From: Ovis canadensis
Lineage: Eukaryota > Chordata > Mammalia > Artiodactyla > Bovidae
NCBI RefSeq assembly: GCF_042477335.2
Contig: NC_091251.1
Location: 89,853,501-89,917,500 of the forward strand
Direction: 5' to 3'
DNA length: 64,000 nt
Part shown: one piece after another, positions 34,201 to 46,312 of the stretch
How the letters are laid out: each line of letters opens with the position of its first letter
Numbering within the stretch: the first letter of the stretch is position 1
The notes under the pieces: model-generated
What the model saw: the letters and a program-made list of their open reading frames with translations, nothing else
What the model was told of the DNA's origin: nothing
Database searches by the model: none
Program-made: the position numbers and the translations under genes

Positions 34201-37200
34201 ATCTTCATACTCTTTTCAGTATACCAAGTTCTTAGCCTGTTATGGTCCAAGTGCTATCACGAAGCACTTAGGGACCTACTGTACTAAAAATGATTAGGGG
34301 TATGGCATCAAGGTTCTTCCCTTCCTCCACCTGAAAATCAACTGTCTGTGTCCATGTGAGAATAACCAGGGGTCCAGATCATTTCCATTTTTCTGGGACA
34401 AGTAAATTGTAACACATAGAATCATTTGTAAGAGCCCATGAGTCATTTTCTTCTGCTTTGGATGGCTAGAGTAGGACTGGTTAACTTTAGAAAATGCTAC
34501 CAAGATGTTAACTGAAAAAGAGGCCTAGCTCTGTAACAGATATCACAGATATATGCCCAGTAATGCAGAGGTATTAGAAAAGTTTCTGGTACTCCCATTA
34601 TGAAGGTGATAGTTTCCATAGTCTGGGAGGCTGATCCTCCTTCAAATACATGCAGAGCGGAAAAAAAAGGATGCAGATGGGCTTAACTTCTCAAAACTTC
34701 ATTGGAATAAAGGAGGTATTCTTCAACAAACAATAAAGTTCTCTGGCTTAAAAAGAATTCTTCAGTCTACTCTGGGGTAGCAGATACTAGAGGCAACTAT
34801 TTCTTTGGAGTGCTACCAGAGATCGAGATTTTAGCTCCAGCTTCCTAAAAGGGTTTGCTAAAGCTAGACACAATGCGATGAAGACAGAGGATCCTTACTT
34901 CTAAAAGGTAAGAGCAAAAATTGCTTTCTTTCTTTTTTTCTTAAAGAAAAGTCACAGGTTAAATGAAGCAGTTCTTAAACTGCTTAGCAACCTGGACCAA
35001 CTTCTGATAAGCTTAGGATCCTGACTGAGAACTCATCCTGACCATGCATACCTTGCCCAAGGTACCAAAACCTATTTTTCAAAACAAGGCAATGTGAGTA
35101 GGAACCACCTCTGAGCTCCATTTTCTGTGACAGTAAATTTAACAAAGGAGAGTAAGTTATCTTAATGGCCAGCTTTTAAAAAGTGCTTTCAAAAGGCCAC
35201 CCAGGTAAAAGGAGAATGTCCTTATTGTATCAGCAATGTTTTATCAAGGACTCACAGAGGAATCTTCAAGTTTTACTCAAATACCCATCCCCATCAACTG
35301 GCCTCATTTAGTAAGAAATAATCAAAACTAAGGTCAATAGACAGGAACAGTTAAATCTGTGATCATAATGTCATAAGCATTACTTCTGGCAAAGACCAAC
35401 AGACAGGAAGAGGAAATAGGACTTGTTCCTGTTCTCACCGTTTCATTTGCTTCCTGTTGCTTTTCATCGAAATCTCTGATCAACAACTTCTTCTCTTCTG
35501 GAAAAGACAGATGAGTTTTAAATACTCAATCCTGCTTCCAAACATTTATTTGTAGAGAACATACCCTCTGCTTAGAATATATTCCCCATTTCCTTTCTGG
35601 GGGTACCCTACAGAACTTAATCACCCCTGAAAGACATTTAGAAAAGTAAGAGAACTAGTTACCAGAATTAATGGGGGGGGGGGAGTAGATGGATGGTATT
35701 ATCACTGGCATTTAAGTGGCCAGGGAACAAGAATACCTAAACTAGGGACAGTCCTGTGTAACAATGATCTGGCCCCAAAGACCAACAGCATTCCTACTAA
35801 GAAAGAAAACAGGTCTAATTATCGTCAATCTTTTTTCACCAACCTAACAAAGGGACCAGGCACGCTTTGATCAATAAGAATGTTTAACAATACCAGTTCT
35901 CTGAAGTCTTCATCCCCATGGTAAATCACATCTCTACATTAACACTTATCCACTGCTTTTCTGCACAATATATTCAAAGCCCACCTACTTTGCTCTCTGG
36001 AGAGCCTGCAAGGCACACAGCACAAGTTTCTTAGCCATACCCACCGGCAGTGGTATAGGAAATGATCTAAAATACCACTGACTCACACAGGGGAAAATGT
36101 CATTCCTTGTTCAATCCTTTGCATCCTGTCATTTTAGTTCTAGTATGTCTTTAATACCTAAAAACTACTAATCTCCTCTTTAAAAAAACAGAACAGGCTT
36201 TAGCCTCAAAGCAAGGACATCTAACTAAACCAGCACTGTTTTGTCTTCATTGTAGCTTTTCTGATCATATAGCTAGGTTCTATAGATTTTTCATCTAAGG
36301 CAGTGATATAAAGTGTCCTTTTAAAGTAACTTTATATGTTAAATAAATGCATTTTACATGAAATACTGATATAAAGGAAATAATTACAGTAAAAATGGTG
36401 CTTAGACACACCACAATGATGAAGTGAGTACCTGGTAAACTTTGTATGGGGGGAAGTGCTGGGGAGTAAATGAGCTTAGGTTTTGGTCTTAGCTTTGGGC
36501 CTAACTCAACATGTAAGCCGGATAATTCTCTTCATCTTTTTGGGACCTAACCTCCCTCCTCGGCTAGGAAATGAGGAGGCAAATCACACCTAAGAAGGAA
36601 AACTTAGCCCTATTTATGAGGAGTTTGTTTTTTTTCAAATGTATACAGCAAAATGAATGTTCTCCCCGGAAATCTACACATACTCTACTTATTACCACAA
36701 ACTGTCACTGTTTATAATATTTTTTGAACTCATCTTTTGGGATTACATTCACAATCTGGGATACTTTTTTTTAAATTGTGGTAAAATAATATAAAACTTA
36801 CCATTTTGACCATTTTAAGTGTACAGTTAAGTGGCATGAAGTACATACACAATATTGGGCAACCATCACTGCTATCCATCTATAGAACCTTTGCATCATC
36901 CCAAACTCTACACCCAGTAAACACTAACTCCCTATATGCCCTCCCTTCAGACTCTGGTAACCGTGATTCTACTTTCTGTGTCTATGAATCTGACTACTCC
37001 AAGCACCCCCATATAAGAGGAATCATACAGTATTTGTCTTTTGTGTTTGACTTATCTTGCTTAGCATAAAACCTCCAAAGTTCCTCCATACTGTAGCATG
37101 TATGAGGACAATCTATGCGTTTTTCACTCAGTGTGATTTCTAAATACAAGCCAGCACTGCCATCAACTGAAGAAAGAGCAATCTTTACCAATGCCAAGAA

Positions 37201-40200
37201 AACAGTAGAGTATAAGACCTATGAAGGGATGGCATGTGGGTACTCAACATGCTATCCTAAGATTTTCTTGGATAATTTTGTTTACCCTGATTTTCATCTC
37301 ACACCTTGACTTTCAAACCCAATCCCATGTTGGAAGTAACACCACTGTCATGCTTTATATAGATTTTACATTGTGTTAATCACATAGCATCTACCATGTC
37401 AGCTGTCCACTACTTTTTAACGTAAATCACTTGGCTGTATATATTCTATATTCTCAACTTGAGCTCAGTCTCCCTCTGAGTAGAGGAATTTACTTTTTCT
37501 TTTGTACATCCCATAGGTTCTAGAACTCTAAACCTGGTAGGGTGCTTCTTAGACACTGTTATTGCCTGCAAGAGTCAAGCGACAATCCACCCTTTACTAA
37601 GCGGCATTCATTGTCATGCGCATTCCCTTAATAGGTATTCCAGGTGAACTATTTTTCACCACACACTGCTCACAACGCACCACCCACCCCCTCAAAAGGA
37701 GAAAGTTCAGACAAAGCAAAAGGCCTACCTCTTGACCAGCCATGAGGTAACCACCATGAAATTACCACCACAAGTGAAAGTGTTAGTTGTTCTTTGCAAC
37801 CCCATAGACTGTAGCCCATCAGGCTTTCCTGTTCATGGAATTCTCCAGGCAAGAACACTGGAGTGGGTAGCCATTCCCTTCTCCAGGCATCTTCCCTGAC
37901 CCAGGGATTGAACCTGGGTCTCTCACACTGCAGGCAGATTCTCCCTGTCTGAGCCAGCAGAAGTGCCAAAGCAGCCTTATTATCCTTGAGTGGGCTATGT
38001 TTCCACCCATCAGCAGTGAAATAATATCTGCAATCAAGAATGGCTACTTCCATGGAGAGCTATCATATTTTACAATCAGCATTCACGAAAGTGTTGAGTG
38101 CCACCACTCCTCTGAAGAGACACATCTCCAAACGCAAGCACACTCACTCACTCCTGATCCAAGATGACAGAGTTCTATAAGGGCGCTCTGGTCCTAGATT
38201 TTTCTACATCTCTGTTAGTCCTAAGTTCTCCTCGTTTAATCTTTGTTAAAGGATATGAATATCTGCTTTCCTAAGAGACAAATTCTAGAATAATTCAAAG
38301 AAGGCAGCTGTATAATAAGAATTGGGGTAGGGGGGGTGGCAAGGTAGTCCACAGAGTCTTGATCCTTTCACTAACTTCCCTGCATGATTCTGTTATTCTC
38401 AGTCTTTTTGGAATACTCTACTCTCTGATTTCATAAGACATATATTCTCCTAGGAGTGCTCTACAGCCTATACACTTTTAAAGATTCAAGAGATGGAACC
38501 CCTACCCAACTGAGAGGTATCGATACCTGTTCCTTTATGCTTTGCTCAGAATTGTGAAATTAATGAATGTTAAGAGCTAAGATGGCCCTCAGAAATCATC
38601 TAGTCTAACCTCATTTTACAGTTAAGGAAACCAGAGCCTGGAGAAACTGTCTTCCCCAAGGCCATAGAAAAGAGAAGGTGTGTAGCAACACTAGTTACAG
38701 AATGCAAGTCTCCTGACTATGGCACTGTACACCATGTACACGATGGCACTGAGGGGTATTTTCATGCTCTCAAGGTACACAGGTATAATCCTTTCAAATC
38801 TCTTCATTCTTTAGGGAGCTAGAATTAACACTATAATCAACTACAAAACAGCAAGACTGATACCAGGTAGAATGGACACCGGAAACTCAGAAAAAATGAG
38901 CTACTCTAAATAACACTATTCTTGACCCCTCATGTCTTTCCAAACCATTCACATGTGAGTGACTCACTCTGCAGCCGAATGTTTGGTAAACTAGGTGCAT
39001 GGCAGCACAATGTCTCAGACACGGAATAAAATGGAAACAGCCAGCTCTGAAAGTGCTAGAGGAAGCCCACCTCATCTCAACCAAGGTGGCAGCCTCTCCA
39101 TCTTGTAGAAAAAGAAAAGAAGGTAGCTCAGTCATGTCCAACTCTCTGTGACACTCCGGACTATACAGTCCATGGAATTCTCCAGGCCAGAATACTGCAG
39201 TGGGTAGCCTTTCCCTTCTCCAGGGGATCTTCCCAACCCAGGGATCAAACCCAAGTCTTCTGCACTGCAGGTGGATTCTTTACCAGCAGAGCCACTTGTT
39301 CAGTTCAGTCACTCGGTCGTGTCCAACTCTTTGCGATCCCATGAATTGCAGCACGCCAGGCCTCCCTGTCCATCACCAACACCCGGAGTTCACTCAGACT
39401 TGCGTCCATCAAGTCAGTGATGCCATCCAGCCATCTAGCAGTTTGAATTTTCACAGCCCCAGAATGACTCATCTTGGTCCATTAGAACTGTGGAAATAAC
39501 TTCAGTTTCACCAGGATCTTTAAAATCTGTGATTAATGCTTTTGGTGCTTCCTTGCAGCATTTCTAGGACCTACATCCTCTTTGCAGACCTCATGGTTAA
39601 CCTGGATCTCACACCATAAAGGAAATTAAAGCATCAGATCACTCTAAGCCTGGTTCCTCAATTATAAATAAGAAATATAACAGCACTGACCTGTATAGTT
39701 GTCTGAAAAAGACAATATACATAACAAACACGCAGCAAATGCTAAGCACATTAGGGCTCAACAAACAGTGACTACCAGTGTTTTTAAAGTAAATTCCTAG
39801 GTAGGAAGAACTAAGCAAAAACTAAATTTAAAGAATATGAAGTGTTGGAAAAATTAAAATTCTGCAGTCAGTGAGTAACTGTGTTTACCAACCTGCTACA
39901 TATGGTCCTCCATAGTTATCATTTTTTCTGGTTTCCAAAATAATGAAGTTTTGTGTATAGCAACTGAAATTTAAGTGAATTAAAGTGAAAAACTGAATAA
40001 TTTTACAATGTTCATTACAACATGTGGAGAGATGCCTTCAGGTGCTACGAAACTAAAACTAGAAATCATGACTCTAGGTACTTACTGTATTGACTGGATA
40101 AGAATTTACAGCAGCCTGAGATATGTGGAGAGACCTCTTCAGATGCTGCAAAACTAAGACTACTGTTGTGGGTGTTTAAAGTAATAATGGATTAATAAGT

Positions 40201-43200
40201 ATCACAAATGCTAATGGACTGTCACTTCCATACAAACTTCCTAAAGTAGGACACATTGCGTCTGTTAATCCTATCCTTTTTAAAAACAGGTGTATACATT
40301 GATTTTAAAAGTGATGACAATATGGAAAACATGGTAAATAAAATCACCTTCAGTTTCAACATTTAATCATATATTGAGTTACTATTCTCTTCCCAACAAC
40401 TCACAGTATTTATACAACCATTCAGCAAATATTTATAGAGCACCAAGTATGTACTAGGCATTGTTCTAGGTGCTTGAGTGCTAAGTCGCTTCAGTCATGT
40501 CTGACTTGCTTCGACCCTATGGACTGTAGCCTGCACCAGGCTTCTCTGTCCATGGGATTTTCCAGGCAAGAGTACTGGAGTGGGTTGCCATATCCTTTTC
40601 CATCTAGGTGCTTAGGATATATAATTAACAAAACAGACAAAATATAGAGCTTACAACAGAAGAGGAGGGAACGCTTCCAAAGTCTTTTATGAGGCCAGCA
40701 CTACATCGATACCAAAACCAGAGAACATCACAAGAAAAGAAAATTACAGGCCAATATCCCTGATGCAAAAATCCTCAACAAAATATTAGCAAAATGAAGG
40801 GCATTTTCCACCAAAACAGAACAAACAATCCAAAAATTTGTATGGAACCACAAGAGACCACAATTAGCAATTTTGAAAAAGAAGAACAAAGCTGGAGGCA
40901 TCATGCTTTCTGATTTCAAACTACAGCTGACCCTTGAACAAGGGTATGAATTGGGCAGGCCCCCTTATAAACACATTTTTTTCAATAGTAAATTCTACAG
41001 TACCATATAACCTGTGGTTGGCTGAATCTGCAGATACTGAGGAACCTTGGATAGGAGGGCCAACAAGCTACACTTGGATTTTCAGCTACACAGAAGGTTG
41101 GTGTTCAAGGGTTAACTGTATATTATAAAGCTATAGTAATGAAAACAGTATGGTAACTGGCATTAAAACAGATTCAAAGCTCAATGGAATGGAAAAGACA
41201 GCCCAGAAAAAAAATCCACCAATGTATGGTCCCCAGCATATTTTTGTGCCTCTCTTTCAACCTCTACTCAGTCACCAGCATTCTCCTTCTAAAATACAAC
41301 CATATGGTCCGATTTTTAGAATCTGTATTTTGTTCAGGATATTTGCATCTGTGTTCATCAGGGATAGTGGCCTGTATTTTTCTTTTCTTGTGATGTCTTC
41401 TGCCTTTGGTATCAACATGGGCTGCCTTTTAAAAGAATTTAAAATCCTTTACTGACTCTCCATATCAAGTTTAGATGTCTTAATGTGATATTTAGGTCCC
41501 TTAGTGGAAACAGTGTCAGACTTTATTTCTTTGGGCTCCAAAATCACTGCAGATGGTGATTGCAGCCATGAAATTAAAAGACACTTACTCCTTGGAAGGA
41601 AAGTTATGACCAATCTAGGTAGCATATTCAAAAGCAGAGATATTACTTTGCCAACAAAGGTCCGTCTAGTCAAGGCTATGGTTTTTCCTGTGGTCATGTA
41701 TGGATATGAGAGTTGGACTGTGAAAAAAGCTGAGCGCCGAAGAATTGATGCTTTTGAACTGTGGTGTTGCAGAAGACTCTTGAGAGTCCCTTGGACTGCA
41801 AGGAGATCCAACCAGTCCATTTTAAAGATCAGTCCTGGGTGTTCTTTGGAAGGACTGACGCTAAAGCTGAAACTCCAGTACTTTGGCCACCTCATGCGAA
41901 GAGCTGACTCACTGGAAAAGACTCTGATGCTGGGAGGGATTGGGGGCAGGAGGAGAAGGGGACGACAGAGGATGAGATGGCTGGATGGCATCACTGACTC
42001 GATGGACATGACTCTGAGTGAACTTCGGGAGCTGGTGATGGACAGAGAGGCCTGGCGTGCTGCGATTCATGGGGTTGCCAAGAGTCGACTGAGCGACTGA
42101 ACTGAACTGAAAGGTCTGGCTGTGTCTTACTTACCTCATCTACTATTGATCTCCTACACACATCTTGTTTCAGTCACAGTTCTGAATATTTGACTTTTCT
42201 TTTCCCCTTCCTTTGTTGTCTCTTCTCACTTCCCCTCTCAGGCAAATTCCCACTCAACCCTTTACACTCAGAAGTTCTCCTTTCTGAGAAGCTTTCCTCT
42301 CACTCCCCTACGGCCATGTTAGCCTTCCTGTCACGGTCTCAAAACTATCTTAGGACTCATCACACACTTTGGAAATCTCCCATTTAAGGCAAGAACTCAC
42401 AGAACTCCCCAGACCCAGGATATTGAGTGATTCATAATTCTTGATAGATGTTTATTGAAAATACTGAATTCAATTACAGAGCATAAGCTAAATGCAAGGG
42501 ATGTGTTATGTATTAATGTATTATTCAGTGACTATATTATTCAGTGCCTAATAATTCATGATAGGAAAGCTTTGGAAAGCCTATGAAGTCGTCTTAGTAC
42601 AAGAAAAAAAGGATTCAGAGATGACACCCCAGTATGTTTGCTTAATTAAATCCAACTTATTCAACAAATATTTATTGAGGAATATAAACAAAGCAGTGAA
42701 TAAAGGGACTGAAGGCTGTTGAAATTCTTATAACCTGAGGATATGCAAATACTATATAATACTTACCCACTGAACAACTAAGTGTTACCAGCAACTTGTG
42801 TGGAGACTATTTTGTACCTGGGTAGAAATTCACACCTTTTTGATTGTCCTCAGGTAGATGACAAAAGTGAATACAACTAAGTTTTCTATTTTTGGAAACA
42901 GAATGTCCTTTGGCATTATTTAGCCTTCCCTGATAGCTCAGTTGGTAAAGAAGTCGCCTACAATGCAGGAGACCAAGTGCAATGCAGGAGACAGGGGTTT
43001 CAATCCCTGGGTTGGGAAGATCCCCTGGAGAAGGAAATGGCAACCCACTCCAATCTGGGAAACGCCATGGACAGAGGAGTCCGGTGGGCTACAGTCCATG
43101 CGGTTGGAAAGAGTCAGACACGACCTAGCAACTAAACCACAACCACACCCTTACAAAAACAAATCTTGCAAAATTTAAATCAACACCAGGTGAAAAAAAT

Positions 43201-44822
43201 GATCTATTTTTCAACCATGTAAATCAGATCCAATCACTCTCCTGTTCTGTAGCCTTTAACTTCAAGTCACTGTATTTAGATAAAGATGCAAATCTTTCAC
43301 CAGGGTTCACGTGGCCCCACACAATCTGGCCCTTTAAAACCTTATCTATTACTATTATTTCCTTTGCTCATTCCACCCTAAACACACTGGCCCTTTAGTT
43401 CTTCCTAGAGCATACCAAGCTCACTTCTGCTTAAGGACTATTGCAGTACTATTCTGGAGAAGGAAATGGCAACCCTCTCCAGTCTTCTTGCCTGGAGAAT
43501 CCCAGGGATGGGGAAGCCTGCTGGGCTGCCGTCTATGGGGTTGCATAGAGTTGGGCACGACTGAAGTGACTTAGCAGCAGCAGCAGTACTAGTCTGTCCT
43601 CCTGAAACTTATTTCTCCCAAATTTTTGCATGGTTCAGTCCCTTACTTCAAGTCTCTGCTCAAACGTTACCTCCTCAAAGAGGCCTTTCATGGCCATCCA
43701 ATTTACAATTAGAGCTTCCCCATTCCTTGCCCTGCTTTATTTTCCTGTATGGCCCTTAACACCACTTCCAAATATTTCTATCATCATCGACCCATAAGAA
43801 CAGAGGTCTCTAAGTCTTTTCACAGCAATTTGCAATATTACCAGCATCTACACAGTGCCGAGTGCACAGCAGCCTCTCTTAATAACTATATGTTAAACAA
43901 AAGTATGAGTTTCATTCTCATCAGAGTCATTCAATTCATGTGACCTTAGGTAACAGAGCAAACACTCAAGCTTCCACGCTTCAGGAAAAGCAATGAAAGT
44001 CTCATCAGCCTTGCCATCAAGATCTACTTGTTTTAAGGCAAAGAACTATGATAGACCTTCCTATACAGATTCAATCAAAAAATTCTTAGCTCCCCCAAGA
44101 CAAGCTTGCAGCACACTGCATTATGAAATCAAGGGGCAGGAAGGTCTAAGCAGAGGTCATAAAAGGATCGCACCTGAAGGCCACCATCCTCATTTTAAAG
44201 ACCAATCCCTCCCCCAACCCCTACCCGCCCCCAAGACTGGTTATTTACACCAGCCTCCAAAGTTATGATGGCTTTGGATTTTTAACCCTTTTTGTGCTAC
44301 AGGTCCTTTGCCAATCTGGTGAAAACTATGGGCCTCTTTGGAGAACACTTTCAAGCGCGGAAAACAAAGTACTGAGAGCCACAAAGAAAACCAATTATAC
44401 TCAGTTTACAGATTTAAGGGTCACAGGTATAAGGTCTCTCATGCCCATCTTGCCACAGTGAAAATGAAACGAGCGAACTCTGAAGGCAACAGGGGATTCA
44501 AGAGAGAGATGACACTCCGTGGTGGACCCCTGGGTACCTAAGTGGCAGCACGAAGATTCTGGACGCCGGGACTCAGCCAGGCCTAGGGGGCGTGCCTGAG
44601 GACGCCAAGCGAGAGACGGGAGGGTGGGTCTGGAAAGGAGGTGGGGGTTCTTCCTCCCGGTGCTAGCGGAGCGCTGTTCCCGTTGCCTCATCCCGCCCCC
44701 ACCTCACCTGTCCCTGCCATCCCCAGGAGCCGCTCCGGCACCCCTCGTAGGTCTTCATGGAGGCCGCGGAAGATCTCGTGCAGTTTCTCGAAATGCTCCG
44801 AGGAGGCGGCGGAGGTGGCCAT
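28165..44822 (-). CDS. VTI1B: VTI1B, vesicle transport v-SNARE 1B (complete coding span)
   Basis: VTI1B is the Qb-SNARE of late endosome and trans-Golgi fusion complexes, tail-anchored with the bulk in the cytosol. Six reverse-strand exons (44708-44822, 35439-35497, 33630-33821, 31317-31490, 29467-29528, 28165-28261) join to 699 bp and 232 residues, the same length as human. The N-terminal helical domain spans roughly residues 1-97. The SNARE heptad region lies around 137-200 ([47 protein letters not shown]). One transmembrane segment ([20 protein letters not shown]) lies near 207-226, and the chain ends in FFRRH. All introns are GT-AG. Intron 1 is 9.2 kb and contains most of the local repeats. 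The gene is tail-to-tail with ARG2 and starts in a CpG island. Confidence 0.97.
28188..28193 (+). terminator. Candidate ARG2 polyadenylation signal AATAAA
   Basis: First canonical hexamer after the ARG2 stop, with a GT-rich element about 50 bp downstream. It is antisense to VTI1B codons near the protein's C-terminus. Confidence 0.55.
29467..29528 (-). CDS. VTI1B: VTI1B exon 5
   Basis: 62 bp between ctcagctg-side acceptor AG and aa|gtaagt. It encodes [20 protein letters not shown] plus two bases of Lys, the end of the SNARE motif. Confidence 0.95.
30596..30822 (-). mobile_element. Bov-tA SINE with 12-bp target duplication
   Basis: The element is flanked by perfect tgatctccctta repeats at 30584-30595 and 30823-30834. 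Confidence 0.92.
31317..31490 (-). CDS. VTI1B: VTI1B exon 4 (SNARE region)
   Basis: 174 bp (58 codons, phase 0) between ctgtcag and aga|gtaagt. It carries the first part of the SNARE coiled coil. Confidence 0.95.
33630..33821 (-). CDS. VTI1B: VTI1B exon 3
   Basis: 192 bp (64 codons, phase 0 at both ends) between ttcctag and atg|gtgagt. It encodes [20 protein letters not shown] through YAVENEHM. Confidence 0.95.
35439..35497 (-). CDS. VTI1B: VTI1B exon 2
   Basis: 59 bp between cttttccag and acg|gtgaga. It encodes [20 protein letters not shown], part of the N-terminal helical bundle. Confidence 0.95.
35673..35683. repeat. G11 homopolymer
   Basis: Eleven G in a row in VTI1B intron 1, about 180 bp from exon 2. 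Confidence 0.95.
36766..37110 (+). mobile_element. Old L1 (L1M-type) 3' UTR fragment
   Basis: ttaagtgtacagttaagtgg and catcatcccaaactctacac through atcatacagtatttgtcttt match old mammalian L1 3' UTR sequence. Confidence 0.75.
37774..37967 (-). mobile_element. Bov-tA SINE
   Basis: Reverse Bov-A body and degraded tRNA-like head in VTI1B intron 1. Confidence 0.85.
38588..38720. mobile_element. MIR-related SINE fragment
   Basis: catctagtctaacctcattt, acagttaaggaaaccagagc and ccaaggccatag follow a MIR-type core. Confidence 0.55.
39121..39296 (-). mobile_element. Bov-tA SINE
   Basis: Reverse Bov-A body, immediately followed by BovB copy G. Confidence 0.85.
39298..39436 (-). mobile_element. BovB 3' fragment, copy G
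   Basis: About 140 bp of the BovB 3' end, directly following a Bov SINE in the same orientation. Confidence 0.8.
40476..40602 (-). mobile_element. Bov-A SINE inserted in a MIR
   Basis: Perfect 11-bp target duplication tctaggtgctt (40465-40475 and 40603-40613). The surrounding sequence (atttatagagcaccaagtat) is a MIR. Confidence 0.88.
40690..41230 (+). mobile_element. L1 ORF2 fragment carrying a nested Tigger-type MITE
   Basis: L1 ORF2-like sequence at 40690-40923 resumes at 41121-41230 (ctatagtaatgaaaacagta). The interruption at 40924-41118 is a small DNA transposon. Confidence 0.75.
40924..41118. mobile_element. TcMar-Tigger-like MITE
   Basis: Inverted ends CAGCTGACCCTTGAAC and GTTCAAGGGTTAACTG, flanked by TA on both sides (40922-40923, 41119-41120), as mariner-type elements leave. 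It is 195 bp long with no coding capacity. Confidence 0.75.
41300..41410 (-). mobile_element. L1 ORF2 fragment, inverted relative to its neighbour
   Basis: gatatttgcatctgtgttca and ggcctgtatttttcttttct are the reverse complement of an L1 stretch present in direct orientation at about 40690-40795. Confidence 0.7.
41505..42111 (+). mobile_element. BovB LINE, 3' end, copy H
   Basis: An uninterrupted frame of 198 codons (41504-42100) encodes the RT C-terminal region. The intact frame and tail suggest a relatively young insertion. It lies in VTI1B intron 1, antisense to the gene. Confidence 0.9.
42921..43140 (+). mobile_element. Bov-tA SINE with internal duplication
   Basis: The head carries a short duplicated aatgcaggagac segment at about 42962-42990, otherwise a standard Bov-tA. 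Confidence 0.88.
43190..43900. mobile_element. L2 LINE fragment interrupted by a Bov-A monomer
   Basis: The flanks match L2 3' sequence (ttacctcctcaaagaggcct and nearby). A Bov-A monomer at 43452-43582 splits it, with target duplication gcagtacta at 43443-43451 and 43583-43591. Confidence 0.7.
44708..44822 (-). CDS. VTI1B: VTI1B exon 1 with start codon
   Basis: The ATG is the complement of 44820-44822 in good context (gccATGG). It encodes [18 protein letters not shown] through LLGMAGT, then donor g|gtgagg. The 115 bp give 38 codons plus one base. Confidence 0.95.
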
Positions 44823-45248
44823 GGCGCAGGCCGCTCTCGAGCAGCGGGCGCCGAGATTCTGGGCCCAGGGCCCGCTCCTACTCCGCCGTCAGCCGCCCAG
44901 CCCCTCAGGCATCACGGCGACCGCCGCCACAGTCCCCCGACGAGGCGCTTCCGGGGCCGCGGCGGGGTCCTCCCGGGCCGGAACGCCCATCCCCTGCTTG
45001 CCGTCACTGACGGCGCGCCGGGCGTCAAAGCCTGACAGAAAGTTAGTCTGGCTCCGTTGCCCGGGAGACTTCTGAAGGGGCGGTGGCGCTTTGGCGCGAG
45101 CGGCAGTCTCGGAACCCCAGAAATACTCAGTCCGAGGCTGTAGGGAAGCCGGATGGCGGAAGGAAAACATGGGCACCCGCGGGCCGGCCGACGCGGGCGC
45201 CTCTTTCCTGGGCCCCGCCTTCCGGCAAGGGTGGGGGGGCTCTGCAGT

Positions 45249-45267
45249 GCATGCCGGGGGTTGTAGT
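45249..45267 (-). promoter_or_regulatory. ACTACA (ZNF143/SBS-like) motif, VTI1B promoter
   Basis: The reverse strand reads ACTACAACCCCCGGCATGC, close to the remembered SBS consensus ACTACAATTCCCAGCATGC. It sits about 430 bp upstream of the VTI1B ATG. Confidence 0.6.
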
Positions 45268-45400
45268 TCGGCACGAAAGACGCTCCGACTCGGAAGTCAC
45301 GAGTTGCCGGGGGCGGTGGTCCTGCTGTAACCGCGGCCGCCGGCGTGACCGCGATGCGCAGCGGTTAGGGTATCAGTTGGCACCTGGCCGTCGTCGTCAT

Positions 45401-46107
45401 TATCATCGCACTGTGACTATCCTGATTTCCTCAGTTCACATTCCGGCTGTTAGCTTTCAGTTCTCAGAAGATAGTAGGACCAGGTGCCTGCCTGCCCCCG
45501 AGTTGAAAGCACTTTTATTGGGGAGCAGGTGACTGGAGTGACATGCTTTCAGGAGTGGCCCCCGGACAGCAGTGCGACCCCTCAAATATGCGCTCAGCCT
45601 CTTACTTGGGCTGAGCTCATATATCGGCTTGCTCATGCAGTCATTCACTCAGCAGGTGTTTGTCAATTTAACCATAGCCTTTATGCTGGGTTCTGGGCAT
45701 GTGTTGGTGAATAAAAGATTCATCGCTTGGATAACTTATAATGTAGTGAGCAAGACAGACCTGGCTTCACCATTAAGTGTAATGTGTTAACGATTACAAA
45801 GCCTTTTCCTGCACTCTGTGGGTTCCCATGGTTAGTGGGAGAAAATTCCTATTTCCGTTGATTACATGGTTTGCCTATGGAGTTCATTCTGAAATGTTTC
45901 CTTGGCAGCCCAATACTGAAGACTGCCCACACATTAAGATACATTTGACTGTTCGGGGGAAATGATTTGGTGATGTATATACCTCCTGGGCCCTTATTTT
46001 TATTAGACTGAGTTCATTGGCCTTTGATTCAACAAACATTTGTTGAGCTCTTTGTGTAGCCAAGTCTGCAGTTGTTAGTAGCAGTGTACTGTGATAAGTC
46101 CCAAGAA
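45401..46107. other. Intergenic stretch between VTI1B promoter and RDH11 3' end
   Basis: No exon is recognised. The frames at 45484-45790 have no family resemblance. A short MIR-like piece may lie near 45.63-45.72 kb. Confidence 0.45.
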
Positions 46108-46312
46108 AGTGAAAAGTGTCAGTCGCTCAGTTGTATCCAGCTCTTTGTGACTCCATGGACTGCAGCCTGCCAGGCTCTTCTGTCCAGGGGATTTCCTAGG
46201 CAAGAATACTGGAGTGGGTAGCCATTCTCTTCTCCAGGGGAATATTCTTGACCCAGGGATGGAACCCAAGTCTTCTGCACTGCAGGCGGATTCTTTATCA
46301 CTGAGACACCAG
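46108..46312 (-). mobile_element. Bov-tA SINE
   Basis: Reverse Bov-A body and tRNA-like head between VTI1B and RDH11. Confidence 0.88.

Larger units (their letters stand above)
28262..35438 (-). other. VTI1B introns 2-5
   Basis: Between the small exons I see one Bov-tA SINE (30596-30822) and little else. The sequence is otherwise unique and AT-rich, with no additional exon or RNA gene. Confidence 0.55.
35498..44707 (-). other. VTI1B intron 1
   Basis: 9.2 kb with most of the gene's repeats: old L1, SINEs, BovB copies G and H, L1 plus Tigger MITE, and L2. The parts at 37111-37773, 37968-39120, 39437-40420 and 42112-42920 show no clear feature beyond a MIR-like piece near 38.6 kb. Confidence 0.6.
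44560..45400 (-). promoter_or_regulatory. VTI1B CpG-island promoter
   Basis: The stretch is strikingly GC- and CpG-rich compared with the AT-rich flanks and surrounds VTI1B exon 1. Visible elements are an E2F-like TTTGGCGC at 45090-45097 and, at 45249-45267, the complement of an ACTACA-CCCCCGGCATGC element resembling the ZNF143/SBS module. No TATA box is evident, as usual for CpG-island housekeeping promoters. The long open frames here (up to 149 codons) are composition artefacts. Confidence 0.75.

Noticed and set aside
44624..45532. Long frames (128, 144, 149 codons) near the VTI1B promoter
   Set aside because: They lie in a CpG island, overlap each other and VTI1B exon 1 on the other strand, and show only Ala/Gly/Pro/Arg-rich composition with no family resemblance.
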